Origin: Actinoplanes derwentensis
GTDB lineage: Bacteria; Actinomycetota; Actinomycetes; Mycobacteriales; Micromonosporaceae
NCBI RefSeq assembly: GCF_900104725.1
Contig: NZ_LT629758.1
Span: 9,831,001 to 9,895,000, forward strand
Length of the DNA stretch: 64,000 bases
Direction of reading: 5' to 3'
The translations under genes were made by a program, and so were the position numbers. This document shows, piece after piece, positions 9,161 to 17,427 of the stretch. Each line of letters starts with the position of its first letter. Within the stretch, counting starts at the first letter, position 1. A model generated the notes under the pieces. It searched no databases and had not been told where the DNA came from. It saw nothing but the letters and a program-made list of their open reading frames with translations.

Positions 9161-11478
9161 GCCTGCCGGTACGCGCCGACCTGCTCGCCCTCGACGACGC
9201 CGCTCTCGCCGCACTCGCCAACCGGGGCCTGGTGAAACGGGCCGCCCGGGAGGTCGAGCGCGAATCCCCGCTGCTGTCCGCCCGGCAGACCACGATCGTG
9301 GCCGGCTGGCCCGACGGCATTCACACCGAACTCCCGGAAGGCGGCCTGGACCGGGGCACCTGCTCGTGCGGCGCGACCGGGGTGTGCCGCCACCTGATCG
9401 GCCTGGTCTTCGCCTACCAGCACGTCTCCACCGCCCCACCATCCGCCGCGTCATCGTCGGCCGCCACGCCGTCCACCGTGTCGCAGTCCGCCGTCGCGGT
9501 CCCGACGGCCGAGCCGTCCGTTGCCGCGTCGGCCGCCATCCAACTGGCCGCCACCACGTCGGACGCCGGTGAGTCGTCGCCTGCCGGGTCGCCCGCCGCG
9601 GAGAAGCCGCCTGCCAGGGTGTCCGTGTCGTGGTCGCCCGGAGCGTTCAGCGACGCTGATCTGGTCGGCCGGATCGGGGCACGGCTCGTCGACGCGGCCC
9701 GCCGGGCCGAACGTGGCGGATACACCGCCCGGATCCGGCGCGGACCGGTTCCGGTGGCCGAACTACCCGCGGCGACGGTCCGGTTCCTGGTGCCGAACGA
9801 TCTCGGATACGTGCACACCGACGCCAAAGCCGGTGTCCGAGACGATGTGATCGCCCTGGCCGTCTGGGCGTTCCGGGCCGCCGACGAGCAGCAGCCGGGC
9901 GCCGACGACTGTGTGGTCGACGTCGGCGGGTCACGAACCGGGGCCGCCACCTCCGATTCCGGGCTCGAACAGGTGGTGGAGTTCGCCGCCGAGGTACTGC
10001 GGGCCGGTGCCGTACACGCGGGTGCCGGGCTGGCCGCGATGGCCGCTGGGCAGATCACCGCCCTGGAGAAGAGCAGCCTGCGGTGGCCGCTCGACGCCGT
10101 CACCGAACTCGCCGGTCAGCTCGCCGCCTACCGGGATCGCGGCGCTCGTTACTCCCCGGACGTACTCGCCGATCTGATCGCCGAGTTGTTCGCCCGGCAT
10201 CGTGCCGTCATCGCGGGCGGCGGCACGGCCGTGCGTTCCCGGGTGCTCGGTACGGAGGAGGCGGCCGAGACCCCATTGCGGAGAGTACGACTGGACGGCC
10301 TCGGTGCCCGAGTCACCGCGGTCGACGACGAACGCCGGGTCGAGATCTTCCACGGCCAGGCAGCCAGTGGTGTGGTCCTGGTGTCACACCGGCAGTGGAC
10401 CGCCACCGACGACGGCCCGGCCCTGTCGAGACGCCGCCTGGCCGGTGCCACGATCGCCGCGCTGGCCGCCGGAACCCTGGTGACCGAATCCGCGATCCGC
10501 AGCGCCAGCCGTTCGGTGCGCCTGACCGCCAGCCGCGTCGCCAAGTCCACGGTGACCGCCTCGACCGGCGCCTGGGAACACCTGCCATCCGCCTTGCGGG
10601 TGCATGACTATGCGAAGTTCGCCGCCGAACTGGACGCCATGCCACCCCGCCCGGTCCGCGCCCGGGTGCGAGCCGACCTGGTCCGCGTCCTGGAGATCGC
10701 CGAGGTCGGCGAGAGCCACTACGCGCCCGGAGCCCAGCGCCTGACGGTGCAGATCCGCGACAGCCTGGGCAACACGGCCACGGTGGTGGCGACGCACTCG
10801 GCGGTGGCTCCGGCCCGCCTGGACGCGGTGGCCGCCGCCCTGAACGGCACCCGGGGCCGCCCCCGCTACGTGGCCGGCAGCATTCACCGCAGTGGCGGCG
10901 GCTTGGTGATCGACCCTTACGCGATCGCCGCCGACGGCCCACCGGTGGTCCCCGACCTGGCTTCCCCTGCCGACTTCCCCACCTTGACGGTCACGCACCC
11001 CGCCGGGCCACCAGCCGCCTCATCGGCGCTGCCGGCTGCGGATGACGGGTTGTCGAGCGGGGATGTCCTTCCGGTGAGTGCTCCGCATCCAGCCGCAGCT
11101 TCGGACATGGCGTTGCCGGTTGTGGAAGGCGAAGGACGATTGGGCGGGAGTGGTGCTCCGGGGGGTGAAGTCTGTGGTGGGGTGGAACCCGGAGCCGCTT
11201 CGGTCGACGACGGGACGACGGATGTGCTGGCGGCTGTGGTGGCGGCCGCCCGGGAAGTCTTGGCCGAGGCCGCGCACAGTGGGCTCGCCCATCTGCCGCC
11301 GGCTTATGCCGAGCGGCTGGGGACCGCCCGTGGCTCACTGGCCGGGGCCGGCCTGCATCGGGTGGCTTCGGCGTTCGGCGAACTGGCCGCCCGGATCAGC
11401 CCCGACCCGGGTATCGAGACCGCCCAGGCCTGGGTCGACGCCTACCTGCGGGTGAGTCTCGCAGCCGATCTCCTGTGA
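9157..11478 (+). CDS. SWIM zinc-finger protein (YehQ-like)
   Basis: A 773-residue protein, ATGA-coupled to the VWA gene. The SWIM motif CxCx5CxH is at residues 69-79 (CSCGATGVCRH). SWIM fingers bind DNA or protein. The rest consists of several apparently ordered segments divided by Ala/Ser/Pro-rich linkers (about 90-150 and 605-690). A long central part contains LRRVRLDGLGARVTAVDD and YAPGAQRLTVQIRD, of unknown fold. It is the last of the five coupled genes; the next gene has its own Shine-Dalgarno. Family identity is well supported by motif and context; the ligand is unknown. Confidence 0.82.
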   Translation: MSLPVRADLLALDDAALAALANRGLVKRAAREVERESPLLSARQTTIVAGWPDGIHTELPEGGLDRGTCSCGATGVCRHLIGLVFAYQHVSTAPPSAASSSAATPSTVSQSAVAVPTAEPSVAASAAIQLAATTSDAGESSPAGSPAAEKPPARVSVSWSPGAFSDADLVGRIGARLVDAARRAERGGYTARIRRGPVPVAELPAATVRFLVPNDLGYVHTDAKAGVRDDVIALAVWAFRAADEQQPGADDCVVDVGGSRTGAATSDSGLEQVVEFAAEVLRAGAVHAGAGLAAMAAGQITALEKSSLRWPLDAVTELAGQLAAYRDRGARYSPDVLADLIAELFARHRAVIAGGGTAVRSRVLGTEEAAETPLRRVRLDGLGARVTAVDDERRVEIFHGQAASGVVLVSHRQWTATDDGPALSRRRLAGATIAALAAGTLVTESAIRSASRSVRLTASRVAKSTVTASTGAWEHLPSALRVHDYAKFAAELDAMPPRPVRARVRADLVRVLEIAEVGESHYAPGAQRLTVQIRDSLGNTATVVATHSAVAPARLDAVAAALNGTRGRPRYVAGSIHRSGGGLVIDPYAIAADGPPVVPDLASPADFPTLTVTHPAGPPAASSALPAADDGLSSGDVLPVSAPHPAAASDMALPVVEGEGRLGGSGAPGGEVCGGVEPGAASVDDGTTDVLAAVVAAAREVLAEAAHSGLAHLPPAYAERLGTARGSLAGAGLHRVASAFGELAARISPDPGIETAQAWVDAYLRVSLAADLL

Positions 11479-11488
11479 CGGAGGGATC

Positions 11489-11968
11489 ATGCCCGACGGG
11501 TTCGTGATCCGGGACGCGGTGCCGGGTGACCGGGATGCGGTGCTGTCCTTCTGGCCGCATCCCGACCGCTTCGACCGGCGGCTGGCCTCGTCCGTATCGG
11601 GTGAGGAATCGCTGCTCGTGGCCGTTCACGGCGACCTGACCGCCGGGATTGTCGGCATTCGGTGGGACGGCGGGTGTGATGACGCGGCGCGACCGTTGCT
11701 GTACGCCCTGGAGATCCGGGCGGAGCAGCGTGGGCGCGGCGGTGGGACCGCGTTGATCAGGCATGTCGCCGGTCTGGTGGCGGATCGGGGGTTCGCCGAG
11801 CTCACCCTGGAGGTCGAGGTGGCCAACGCCGGGGCGATCAGGCTCTATCACCGTCTCGGCTTCGTGACGGCCGGCCCGCACCGGCACGTCTGGCATTCCG
11901 GCAAGTCCTGCGGGATCGCCGACGTCCTGATCATGCACGGCGGGGCCGGCGACCTGGCCCGCCGGTGA
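11489..11968 (+). CDS. GNAT-family N-acetyltransferase
   Basis: A 159-residue single-domain GNAT protein from ATG 11489 with GGAGG at 11480-11484. The acetyl-CoA loop is visible as EIRAEQRGRGGGTALIRHV (motif A, Q/RxxGxG/A), followed by ELTLEVEVANAGAIRLYHRLGF, the classical motif B that places the catalytic pocket. It probably acetylates an amine of a small molecule or protein N-terminus. It lies 10 bases after the SWIM gene and could be read from the same mRNA, but nothing else ties it to that system. Confidence 0.85.
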   Translation: MPDGFVIRDAVPGDRDAVLSFWPHPDRFDRRLASSVSGEESLLVAVHGDLTAGIVGIRWDGGCDDAARPLLYALEIRAEQRGRGGGTALIRHVAGLVADRGFAELTLEVEVANAGAIRLYHRLGFVTAGPHRHVWHSGKSCGIADVLIMHGGAGDLARR

Positions 11969-12033
11969 GTCCCGACTGGCGGGCCGTCACTGACGGCCAC
12001 CACTGACAAGGCATCAGTGACGGGGCGCTGTGG

Positions 12034-12840
12034 TCAGCTGAGGCTGACGGCCTGGTCGACGCTGGTTTCGTACCGGCCCAGGAAGATCGGGTCGCGGGCG
12101 GTCAGGACATCAGCGGCGGCTTTCACGGCGGCTCCGTACTCGCGGACCTCCCCGCGTACCCACATCTGTTTGAAGACCCGGACAGAGGAGTCGCCCACGC
12201 CGGTGGCTTCGATGCCCTGTTCGCGGCAGAGGGTCACGGCTCGGGGCAGGTGGAAGTCCTGAGTCACGACGATGGCCTCGCGTACGCCGAAGATCTTGTT
12301 GGCTCGGGAGCACGAGTCGTAGGTGTCGAAGCCGGCGTGGTCGAGGGCCACCCGGTCGGCGGGGACCCCGTTGGCCACCAGCCAGTTCTGCATGGCGCCG
12401 GGCTCGTCGTAGGCCCAGCGGCCGTGGTCGCCGGAGACCAGGATCGCCTTCACCTTTCCGGCTGCCAGTAGTTGGCGGGCGATCTCCAGGCGCGCGGCGA
12501 GGAAGGCCGACGGCTGGCCGTCCGCACCGACCTGAGCGCCGAGGACCAGGGCGACAGGGGCGGCGGGAACGGAGGCGGCGTCATAGATGTGACCGTCGGC
12601 GGCCGAACGTATCCACTGGGAACAGCCGAGGACGACAGCCACCGCGACGGCCATGCCCAGCGCGCCCACCGTGATCAGGCGGCGCAGGCGCCGGGCGCTG
12701 AAGAACGCGGCGATCCGGGTGAGGAGTGCGGGGAGGCGAGGCGCGACGCGGGAGAAGCGCGCGGGGAGGTGAACCGCGACCCGGCTGAAGCGCGCGGCGG
12801 CGCGGGCGGAAAGGGTGGTGAGGGCGGGTCGCTTCGGCAC
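12034..12840 (-). CDS. SanA/YdcF-like DUF218 membrane protein
   Basis: About 268 residues from GTG 12840. Alternative in-frame ATGs at 12876 and 12885 would overlap the start of the divergent GNAT gene; none has a good Shine-Dalgarno. A basic N-terminus with imperfect repeats (ARFSRVAVHLPARFSRVAP) precedes one membrane segment (LITVGALGMAVAVAVVLGC). The extracytoplasmic DUF218 domain follows: VALVLGAQVGADGQPSAFL, AILVSGDHG, DEPGAMQNWLVANGVP and VTQDFHLPRAVTLCR. SanA of Escherichia coli and relatives affect envelope barrier function (vancomycin sensitivity). The reaction is not known. Confidence 0.8.
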   Translation of the reverse strand: MPKRPALTTLSARAAARFSRVAVHLPARFSRVAPRLPALLTRIAAFFSARRLRRLITVGALGMAVAVAVVLGCSQWIRSAADGHIYDAASVPAAPVALVLGAQVGADGQPSAFLAARLEIARQLLAAGKVKAILVSGDHGRWAYDEPGAMQNWLVANGVPADRVALDHAGFDTYDSCSRANKIFGVREAIVVTQDFHLPRAVTLCREQGIEATGVGDSSVRVFKQMWVRGEVREYGAAVKAAADVLTARDPIFLGRYETSVDQAVSLS

Positions 12841-12874
12841 CGGGCCGAGGATGCCAGACCTGGTCAATGGCACC

Positions 12875-13636
12875 ATGACGGCCATGATCGAGATCGCTGA
12901 CCCGTTGATCCGCTGGGCCTTGCACGCACGGGGCGCGTGCCGGTGGGAGCGATCGGGCGCGGTGGTCGTCGCCTGCCCGGAACTGGCGCACTGGGACCGG
13001 CTGGTGACGAGCGGCGAACCGGCGGCGGTGGCGGACCTGCTGAGGGTGGTGCTGGCGGAGACGGGGGAGACGTTCCGGCCGTTCGGCACCGAGGAACTGA
13101 TCACCGAGGTGGTCGCCCGGCTGCCGGAACTGGAGGTGAGCGCCAGGTTCGCCTGGATGGAGACAACCGTCCCGGTGAAGCGGGTGGAGACGACCGCGCG
13201 GGTGAAACACGGGGAGACGGCGACGCGGATTCCGTCGAGTGGGGATGACGGTGGGGGACCGGTTTGGCTCACCGAAGCGGACTGGCCCGCGGTGGCCGAG
13301 TTGATCCGGGAGGCCTATCCGGATTCGTATGCCTGGCCGGGGGACCCGGATGTGCGGCGCTGGGCCGGCATCCGTGGCACGGACGGTGAGCTGCTGGCGG
13401 TGGCTGCGGAGGCGTGGTCGGCGCCGGAGGTCGGGTTCCTGTCGGGAGTGGCGACCCGGCCGTCCGCGCGGGGCCGCGGCTTGGGGGCGGCGATCTGCGC
13501 TTTCACCGCGAACGAGCTGCTCGACGGCCGGGAACGGGTGGCGCTGCTGGTCGACTACGGGAACACGGCGGCGGTGGCCACCTACACACGGCTCGGGTTC
13601 ACGATGCGCCGGGTCGCGGCCGCCCGGCGTTCCTGA
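12875..13636 (+). CDS. GNAT-family N-acetyltransferase with extra N-terminal domain
   Basis: About 253 residues from ATG 12875 (or 250 from ATG 12884); neither has a good Shine-Dalgarno. The C-terminal half is GNAT: GFLSGVATRPSARGRGLGAA contains the acetyl-CoA loop RxxGxGxA, and ALLVDYGNTAAVATYTRLGF is motif B. The N-terminal ~120 residues (IRWALHARGACRWERSGA) form a separate region seen in some actinobacterial GNATs. An odd linker with imperfect VKxxETT repeats (residues about 100-120) joins them. The gene is divergent from the SanA-like gene, with start codons nearly superimposed. Confidence 0.75.
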   Translation: MTAMIEIADPLIRWALHARGACRWERSGAVVVACPELAHWDRLVTSGEPAAVADLLRVVLAETGETFRPFGTEELITEVVARLPELEVSARFAWMETTVPVKRVETTARVKHGETATRIPSSGDDGGGPVWLTEADWPAVAELIREAYPDSYAWPGDPDVRRWAGIRGTDGELLAVAAEAWSAPEVGFLSGVATRPSARGRGLGAAICAFTANELLDGRERVALLVDYGNTAAVATYTRLGFTMRRVAAARRS

Positions 13637-13745
13637 GAAAGCCGAATCGAGAAGGCCGGTCCGGAGAAAGGCCGAATCGAGGGAAGACGATCGGGGGGAT
13701 ATGGTGCCCGGCGGCCCCTGGGACGCGACCGCCGGACACCGGCTT
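13637..13745. other. Convergent intergenic gap with short direct repeats
   Basis: Between the ends of the GNAT and GH3 genes. GCCGAATCGAG occurs twice (about 13641-13651 and 13671-13681) within slightly longer imperfect repeats. No rho-independent terminator with a T-tract is evident. Confidence 0.4.
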
Positions 13746-16049
13746 CTAGGAGATCCGGAACTTCGCGGCGAGCAGGGACGACGGCCGCGAGTCCGGGCCG
13801 ACCAGCAGTTCGAAGTCGCCGGCTTCGACGACCCGGGTCGCGGTGGCGTCGACCAGGGTGCAGTCGGCGGCCGCTACCGACAGGGCGACCGTGACACTCT
13901 CCCCGGGTGCGACGGTGACCTGCCGGTACGCCTTCAGTTCCCGGCTCGCCCAGGTCACGCTGGTGACCAGGTCGCTGACGTAGACCTGCACGGTCTCCAG
14001 CGCCGGACGAGTGCCGGTGTTGGTCAGCCGCACGGTGGCCCGCACGGTCCCGTCGGCGGTGACGTCGGGTTCCTCGATGCTGAGCCCGTCGTAGGTGACG
14101 GTCGTGTAGCTGAGCCCTTCCCCGAAGGCGAAGAGCGGATCCTGGGTGAGGTCGGCGTACCGGGCGCCGTGCTGCCCGCGCACCTGGTTGTAGAAGACCG
14201 GCTGCTGTCCGGCGTGCCGGGCCGCCGAGATGGGCATCCGCCCACTCGGTTCGATCAGGCCGAGAAGTAGTTCGGCGATGGCTTGCCCGCCGCGCATGCC
14301 GGGGTTGAACGCCTGCACGATCGCGGCCGCGGAGAGCGCCGACGGCGGTAGGGCGTGCGGTTTGCCGTCGACCAGCACCACGATCATCGGTGTGCCGGTG
14401 GCGGCGACCGCGTCGAGCAGCGCGATCTGCCCGCCCTGGAGTTCCAGGGTGGCGGTGGACTTGCCCTCGCCGGTCAGGTTGACGGTGTCGCCGACGACGA
14501 CGATCGCGTAGTCGGCGGCGGCCGCGAGGGAGGCCGCGGCGGCGACCTGAGCGGGAGAGGCCGGGACGGCCTGGGAGATCGCCGGCCGGGGCTGCCCGTC
14601 CGGGAACGTCTCGCCCGCCGGGTCCGGTACGAGCTGTTCGATCGCGACGGCCGGGTCGAAGTCCAGGGTCCATCCGGACGGCAGCAGCGCGCGCAGCCCG
14701 TCGAGGACGGTCGACGTCAGGGCGCGCGGGTGCCCGCCGGGCATCCAGTCGACCTGCCCGGAGTCGCCGGCCCAGTCGCCGAGCTGCGCGGACACGTCGT
14801 CGGCGTTGGGTCCGAGGAGCGCGATCCGGCCGGGAAGCGCGATCCGGCCGGGATCCGGGATCCGGTCGGGGTCCGCGATCCGGCCGGGGTCCGCGATCCG
14901 GCCGGGGGAGGTCAACGGCAGAACCCCGTCATTACGCAGCAGTACGAGGGACCGGCGCGCCACTTCCAGGTTGAGCGAGGTGTGGGCCGCGCATCCGATC
15001 ACTTCCCGCTGACGGGCGGCGTCCGGGGTACGCGGGTTCTCGAACAGGCCGAGTTCGAATTTCAGGCGCAGGATCCGCCGTACGGCCGCATCGATCTCGG
15101 TCTCGGACAGCGACCCGCGGCGGACCGCTTCTTGAGCGCCCTCGAAGAAGCCCGGCGTCGTCATGATCAGGTCGTTGCCGGCCTGCACGGCGACCGTCGC
15201 CGCTTCGGCGTGGTCGGCGCAGACCTTCTGTTCCCAGACCATCCGGCCGACGTTGTCCCAGTCGGTGACCAGCGTGCCGGTGAAGCCCCACTCGTCTTTG
15301 AGCACGTCGTTGAGCAGCCATCGGTTGGCGGTGATCGGCACGCCGTCCATCGACTGGTAGCCGAGCATGAAGACCCGGCAGCCCTCCCGGGCGGCTCGTT
15401 CGAACGGTGGCAGGAACCAGGAGCGCAGTTTGCGCCGGCTGATGTCGGCCTCGCTGGCGTCCCGGCCGCCCTGGGTCTCGGAGTAGCCGGCGAAGTGTTT
15501 GGCGGTGGCCAGGATCGCGGTCGGGTCGGTGAGGCCGTCACCCTGGTAGCCGCGGATCATCGCGGCGCCGAGTTCACCGATCAGGTACGGGTCCTCGCCG
15601 AACGTCTCGTCGACGCGTCCCCAGCGCAGGTCGCGGGTGATGCAGAGGACCGGGGAGAAGGTCCAGTGCACGCCGGTCGCGGAGGCTTCCACAGCGGTGG
15701 CCCGGCCGACCTTCTCGATCAGCGCCGGGTCCCAGGTGGCGGCCATCGCGAGCTGGGTGGGGAAGACGGTGGCGCCGGGCCAGAAACCGTGGCCGTGGAT
15801 GCAGTCCTCGGCGGTGAGCAACGGGATCCGCAGCCGGGTCCGGGTGACCAACGTCGCAGCTTCGGCGAGCTTCGCCGGGGAGGTGTGCAGGATCGATCCG
15901 GCGAGCTTGCCGAGCACGATCTCGGGCAGGTCCAGCCGGGCGTCGAGCTGGAGCATCTGGCCGGCCTTCTCCGGCAGCGTCATCCGGCCCAGCAGGTCCT
16001 CCACCCGTTCCGGCACGCCCAGCGAGGGGTCCTGATATGGCAAGGGCAT
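13746..16049 (-). CDS. Glycoside hydrolase family 3 beta-glycosidase
   Basis: 767 residues from ATG 16049, with GGGAGAAGC upstream on the minus strand. No signal peptide, so probably cytosolic. The N-terminal GH3 barrel has EDCIHGHGFWPGATVFPTQ, KHFAGYSE (about 184-191) and the catalytic nucleophile Asp263 in TLVTDWDNVGR. The second alpha/beta domain begins near 370 (LVLLRNDGVLPL) with LLGPNADD. A fibronectin III-like C-terminal domain (AFGEGLSYTTVTYDGL, VQVYVSD, LKAYRQV) completes the beta-glucosidase/beta-xylosidase layout. It hydrolyses terminal beta-glycosides of imported oligosaccharides; exact sugar unknown. An insertion of about 25 residues built from (R)I(A/P)DPG repeats sits at about 383-408. 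Confidence 0.92.
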   Translation of the reverse strand: MPLPYQDPSLGVPERVEDLLGRMTLPEKAGQMLQLDARLDLPEIVLGKLAGSILHTSPAKLAEAATLVTRTRLRIPLLTAEDCIHGHGFWPGATVFPTQLAMAATWDPALIEKVGRATAVEASATGVHWTFSPVLCITRDLRWGRVDETFGEDPYLIGELGAAMIRGYQGDGLTDPTAILATAKHFAGYSETQGGRDASEADISRRKLRSWFLPPFERAAREGCRVFMLGYQSMDGVPITANRWLLNDVLKDEWGFTGTLVTDWDNVGRMVWEQKVCADHAEAATVAVQAGNDLIMTTPGFFEGAQEAVRRGSLSETEIDAAVRRILRLKFELGLFENPRTPDAARQREVIGCAAHTSLNLEVARRSLVLLRNDGVLPLTSPGRIADPGRIADPDRIPDPGRIALPGRIALLGPNADDVSAQLGDWAGDSGQVDWMPGGHPRALTSTVLDGLRALLPSGWTLDFDPAVAIEQLVPDPAGETFPDGQPRPAISQAVPASPAQVAAAASLAAAADYAIVVVGDTVNLTGEGKSTATLELQGGQIALLDAVAATGTPMIVVLVDGKPHALPPSALSAAAIVQAFNPGMRGGQAIAELLLGLIEPSGRMPISAARHAGQQPVFYNQVRGQHGARYADLTQDPLFAFGEGLSYTTVTYDGLSIEEPDVTADGTVRATVRLTNTGTRPALETVQVYVSDLVTSVTWASRELKAYRQVTVAPGESVTVALSVAAADCTLVDATATRVVEAGDFELLVGPDSRPSSLLAAKFRIS
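14818..14907 (-). repeat. In-frame 18-bp degenerate tandem repeat inside the GH3 gene
   Basis: Five to six copies of an 18-base unit around GCGATCCGGCCGGG encode repeated RIADPG-like hexapeptides between the GH3 barrel and the second domain. Copies differ at a few bases, and 18 bases keeps the reading frame. Confidence 0.85.
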
Positions 16050-16098
16050 GCGCTTCTCCCGAGAAATGACGGCCGTGAACGGTTCGGAGTCTTCCAGT

Positions 16099-16136
16099 CC
16101 GGAACCGGTTCCGGCACCCTGCCGTGGTTCCGGAAC
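16099..16136. promoter_or_regulatory. Pair of GGAAC palindromes upstream of the GH3 gene (candidate operators)
   Basis: CCGGAACCGGTTCCGG at 16099-16114 is a perfect 16-base palindrome, and GTTCCGGAAC at 16127-16136 is a perfect 10-base palindrome with the same half-sites. Their centres are 25 bases apart, 50-90 bases upstream of the GH3 start and 100-140 bases before egtA. A dimeric sugar-responsive repressor such as a LacI-family protein is the natural guess. Confidence 0.45.
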
Positions 16137-16239
16137 TTCATCTTGGGTATGAGGCGAATTCGACGGCTTGCGGGTAGGGTCGTCGAGGAAAGGTACTCAT
16201 TGGAGTCTATCTATCGCTCTCAGTAATCAGAGGGAGAAC

Positions 16240-17427
16240 ATGGGTTCGGCTGACCAGGTCCTGCAGAGGGCCGACGACGCGATCGAGCACATACGTGGCA
16301 TCTGCTTCAAGACCGGCCCACCCCGTCAGGTCGGCGCCGAACTGGAGTGGACCACCCACCGCACCGCTGACCCGACCGCGTACCTGCGGCCCGGTGAGCT
16401 GGTCGAGGCTCTCGGGGCACACGCCCCCGCCACCCTCGGCAACCCGAACCCGGTGCCGCTGCCCGGAGGAGGCGCAGTCACCGTCGAACCCGGCGGTCAG
16501 GTCGAGATATCGTCGGCCCCGGCCGGTTCCCTGACCGCGTTGCACGCCGCGGTCACCGCGGACGAGACGGCGCTCACCGATCTGCTCGGCCGTGCCGGTC
16601 TCTCCTTGGGAGAGCGGGGCCTCGACCCCCACCGGGAACCCCGCCGCATCCTCGACACCCCGCGCTACGCGGCCATGGAGCGCATCTTCAACCCCGCCGG
16701 ACGCACCATGATGGGCGGCACCGCGGGTTTCCAGATCTGCCTCGACGCGGGCGAGGCCGCGCAGATCCCGGCACGCTGGGCCGCCCTGCACGAGATCGGG
16801 CCGGCGATGCTGGCCCTGTTCGCCAACTCGCCGCGGGACGGCTGGGCCTCCGCCCGGATGGCCGCCTGGTACGGCATCGAAACCCACCGCACCGACCCGG
16901 TCCCGCAGACCGCCGACCCGGCCCTGAGCTGGGCGGAGTACGCAGTGGACGCCCCGCTGCTCTGCATCCGCCGGCCGGACGGGAACTGGGACGCGCCACG
17001 GGGAATGACGTTCCGGCAGTGGATCGACGAGGGTGTACCGACCCTGGACGATCTCGACTACCACCTCGGGACCCTGTTCCCACCGGTCCGCCCTCGCGGT
17101 TACCTGGAGGTCCGCTACCTGGACACCCAGCCCGCCGGCGAGTGGATCGCCCCGGCCGCGCTGATCGTCACCGTGTTCGCCGACGACGTCCTCACCGACC
17201 GGGCCCGGGACCTGGCCGCCTCGGCGGCGGGGCGCTGGCACACCGCCGCCCGGCTCGGGCTGGCCGACCACCCGGTGCGTGAGGCCGCGACCGCCCTCGC
17301 CGATCTGGCCCTGCGCAACCTGCACCGGACCGGGCTCCCGGCTCCGGTCCGCGACACCGTCACCGACATCGTCACCAGCCGCCTGCACCACGCGGCCTCC
17401 GGACGAGGATTGGGGATCCCCGCATGA
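16240..17427 (+). CDS. egtA: Ergothioneine biosynthesis glutamate-cysteine ligase EgtA
   Basis: 395 residues from ATG 16240, chosen because AGGGAG sits at 16231-16236; the frame is open further upstream. EgtA joins glutamate and cysteine into gamma-glutamylcysteine, the sulfur donor used by EgtB. The GCS2-type fold shows QVGAELEW (about 31-38), VEPGGQVEIS, MMGGTAGFQICLD and GYLEVRYLD, which line the ATP/glutamate site. It is the first gene of egtABCD and overlaps egtB by ATGA. Cytosolic. The operon context separates it from general glutathione-type ligases. Confidence 0.93.
   Translation: MGSADQVLQRADDAIEHIRGICFKTGPPRQVGAELEWTTHRTADPTAYLRPGELVEALGAHAPATLGNPNPVPLPGGGAVTVEPGGQVEISSAPAGSLTALHAAVTADETALTDLLGRAGLSLGERGLDPHREPRRILDTPRYAAMERIFNPAGRTMMGGTAGFQICLDAGEAAQIPARWAALHEIGPAMLALFANSPRDGWASARMAAWYGIETHRTDPVPQTADPALSWAEYAVDAPLLCIRRPDGNWDAPRGMTFRQWIDEGVPTLDDLDYHLGTLFPPVRPRGYLEVRYLDTQPAGEWIAPAALIVTVFADDVLTDRARDLAASAAGRWHTAARLGLADHPVREAATALADLALRNLHRTGLPAPVRDTVTDIVTSRLHHAASGRGLGIPA

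Noticed and set aside
14355..16226. A 623-codon plus-strand open frame opposite the GH3 gene
   Set aside because: No domains and Gly/Arg/Asp-rich; the GH3 frame has full motifs and a proper Shine-Dalgarno.
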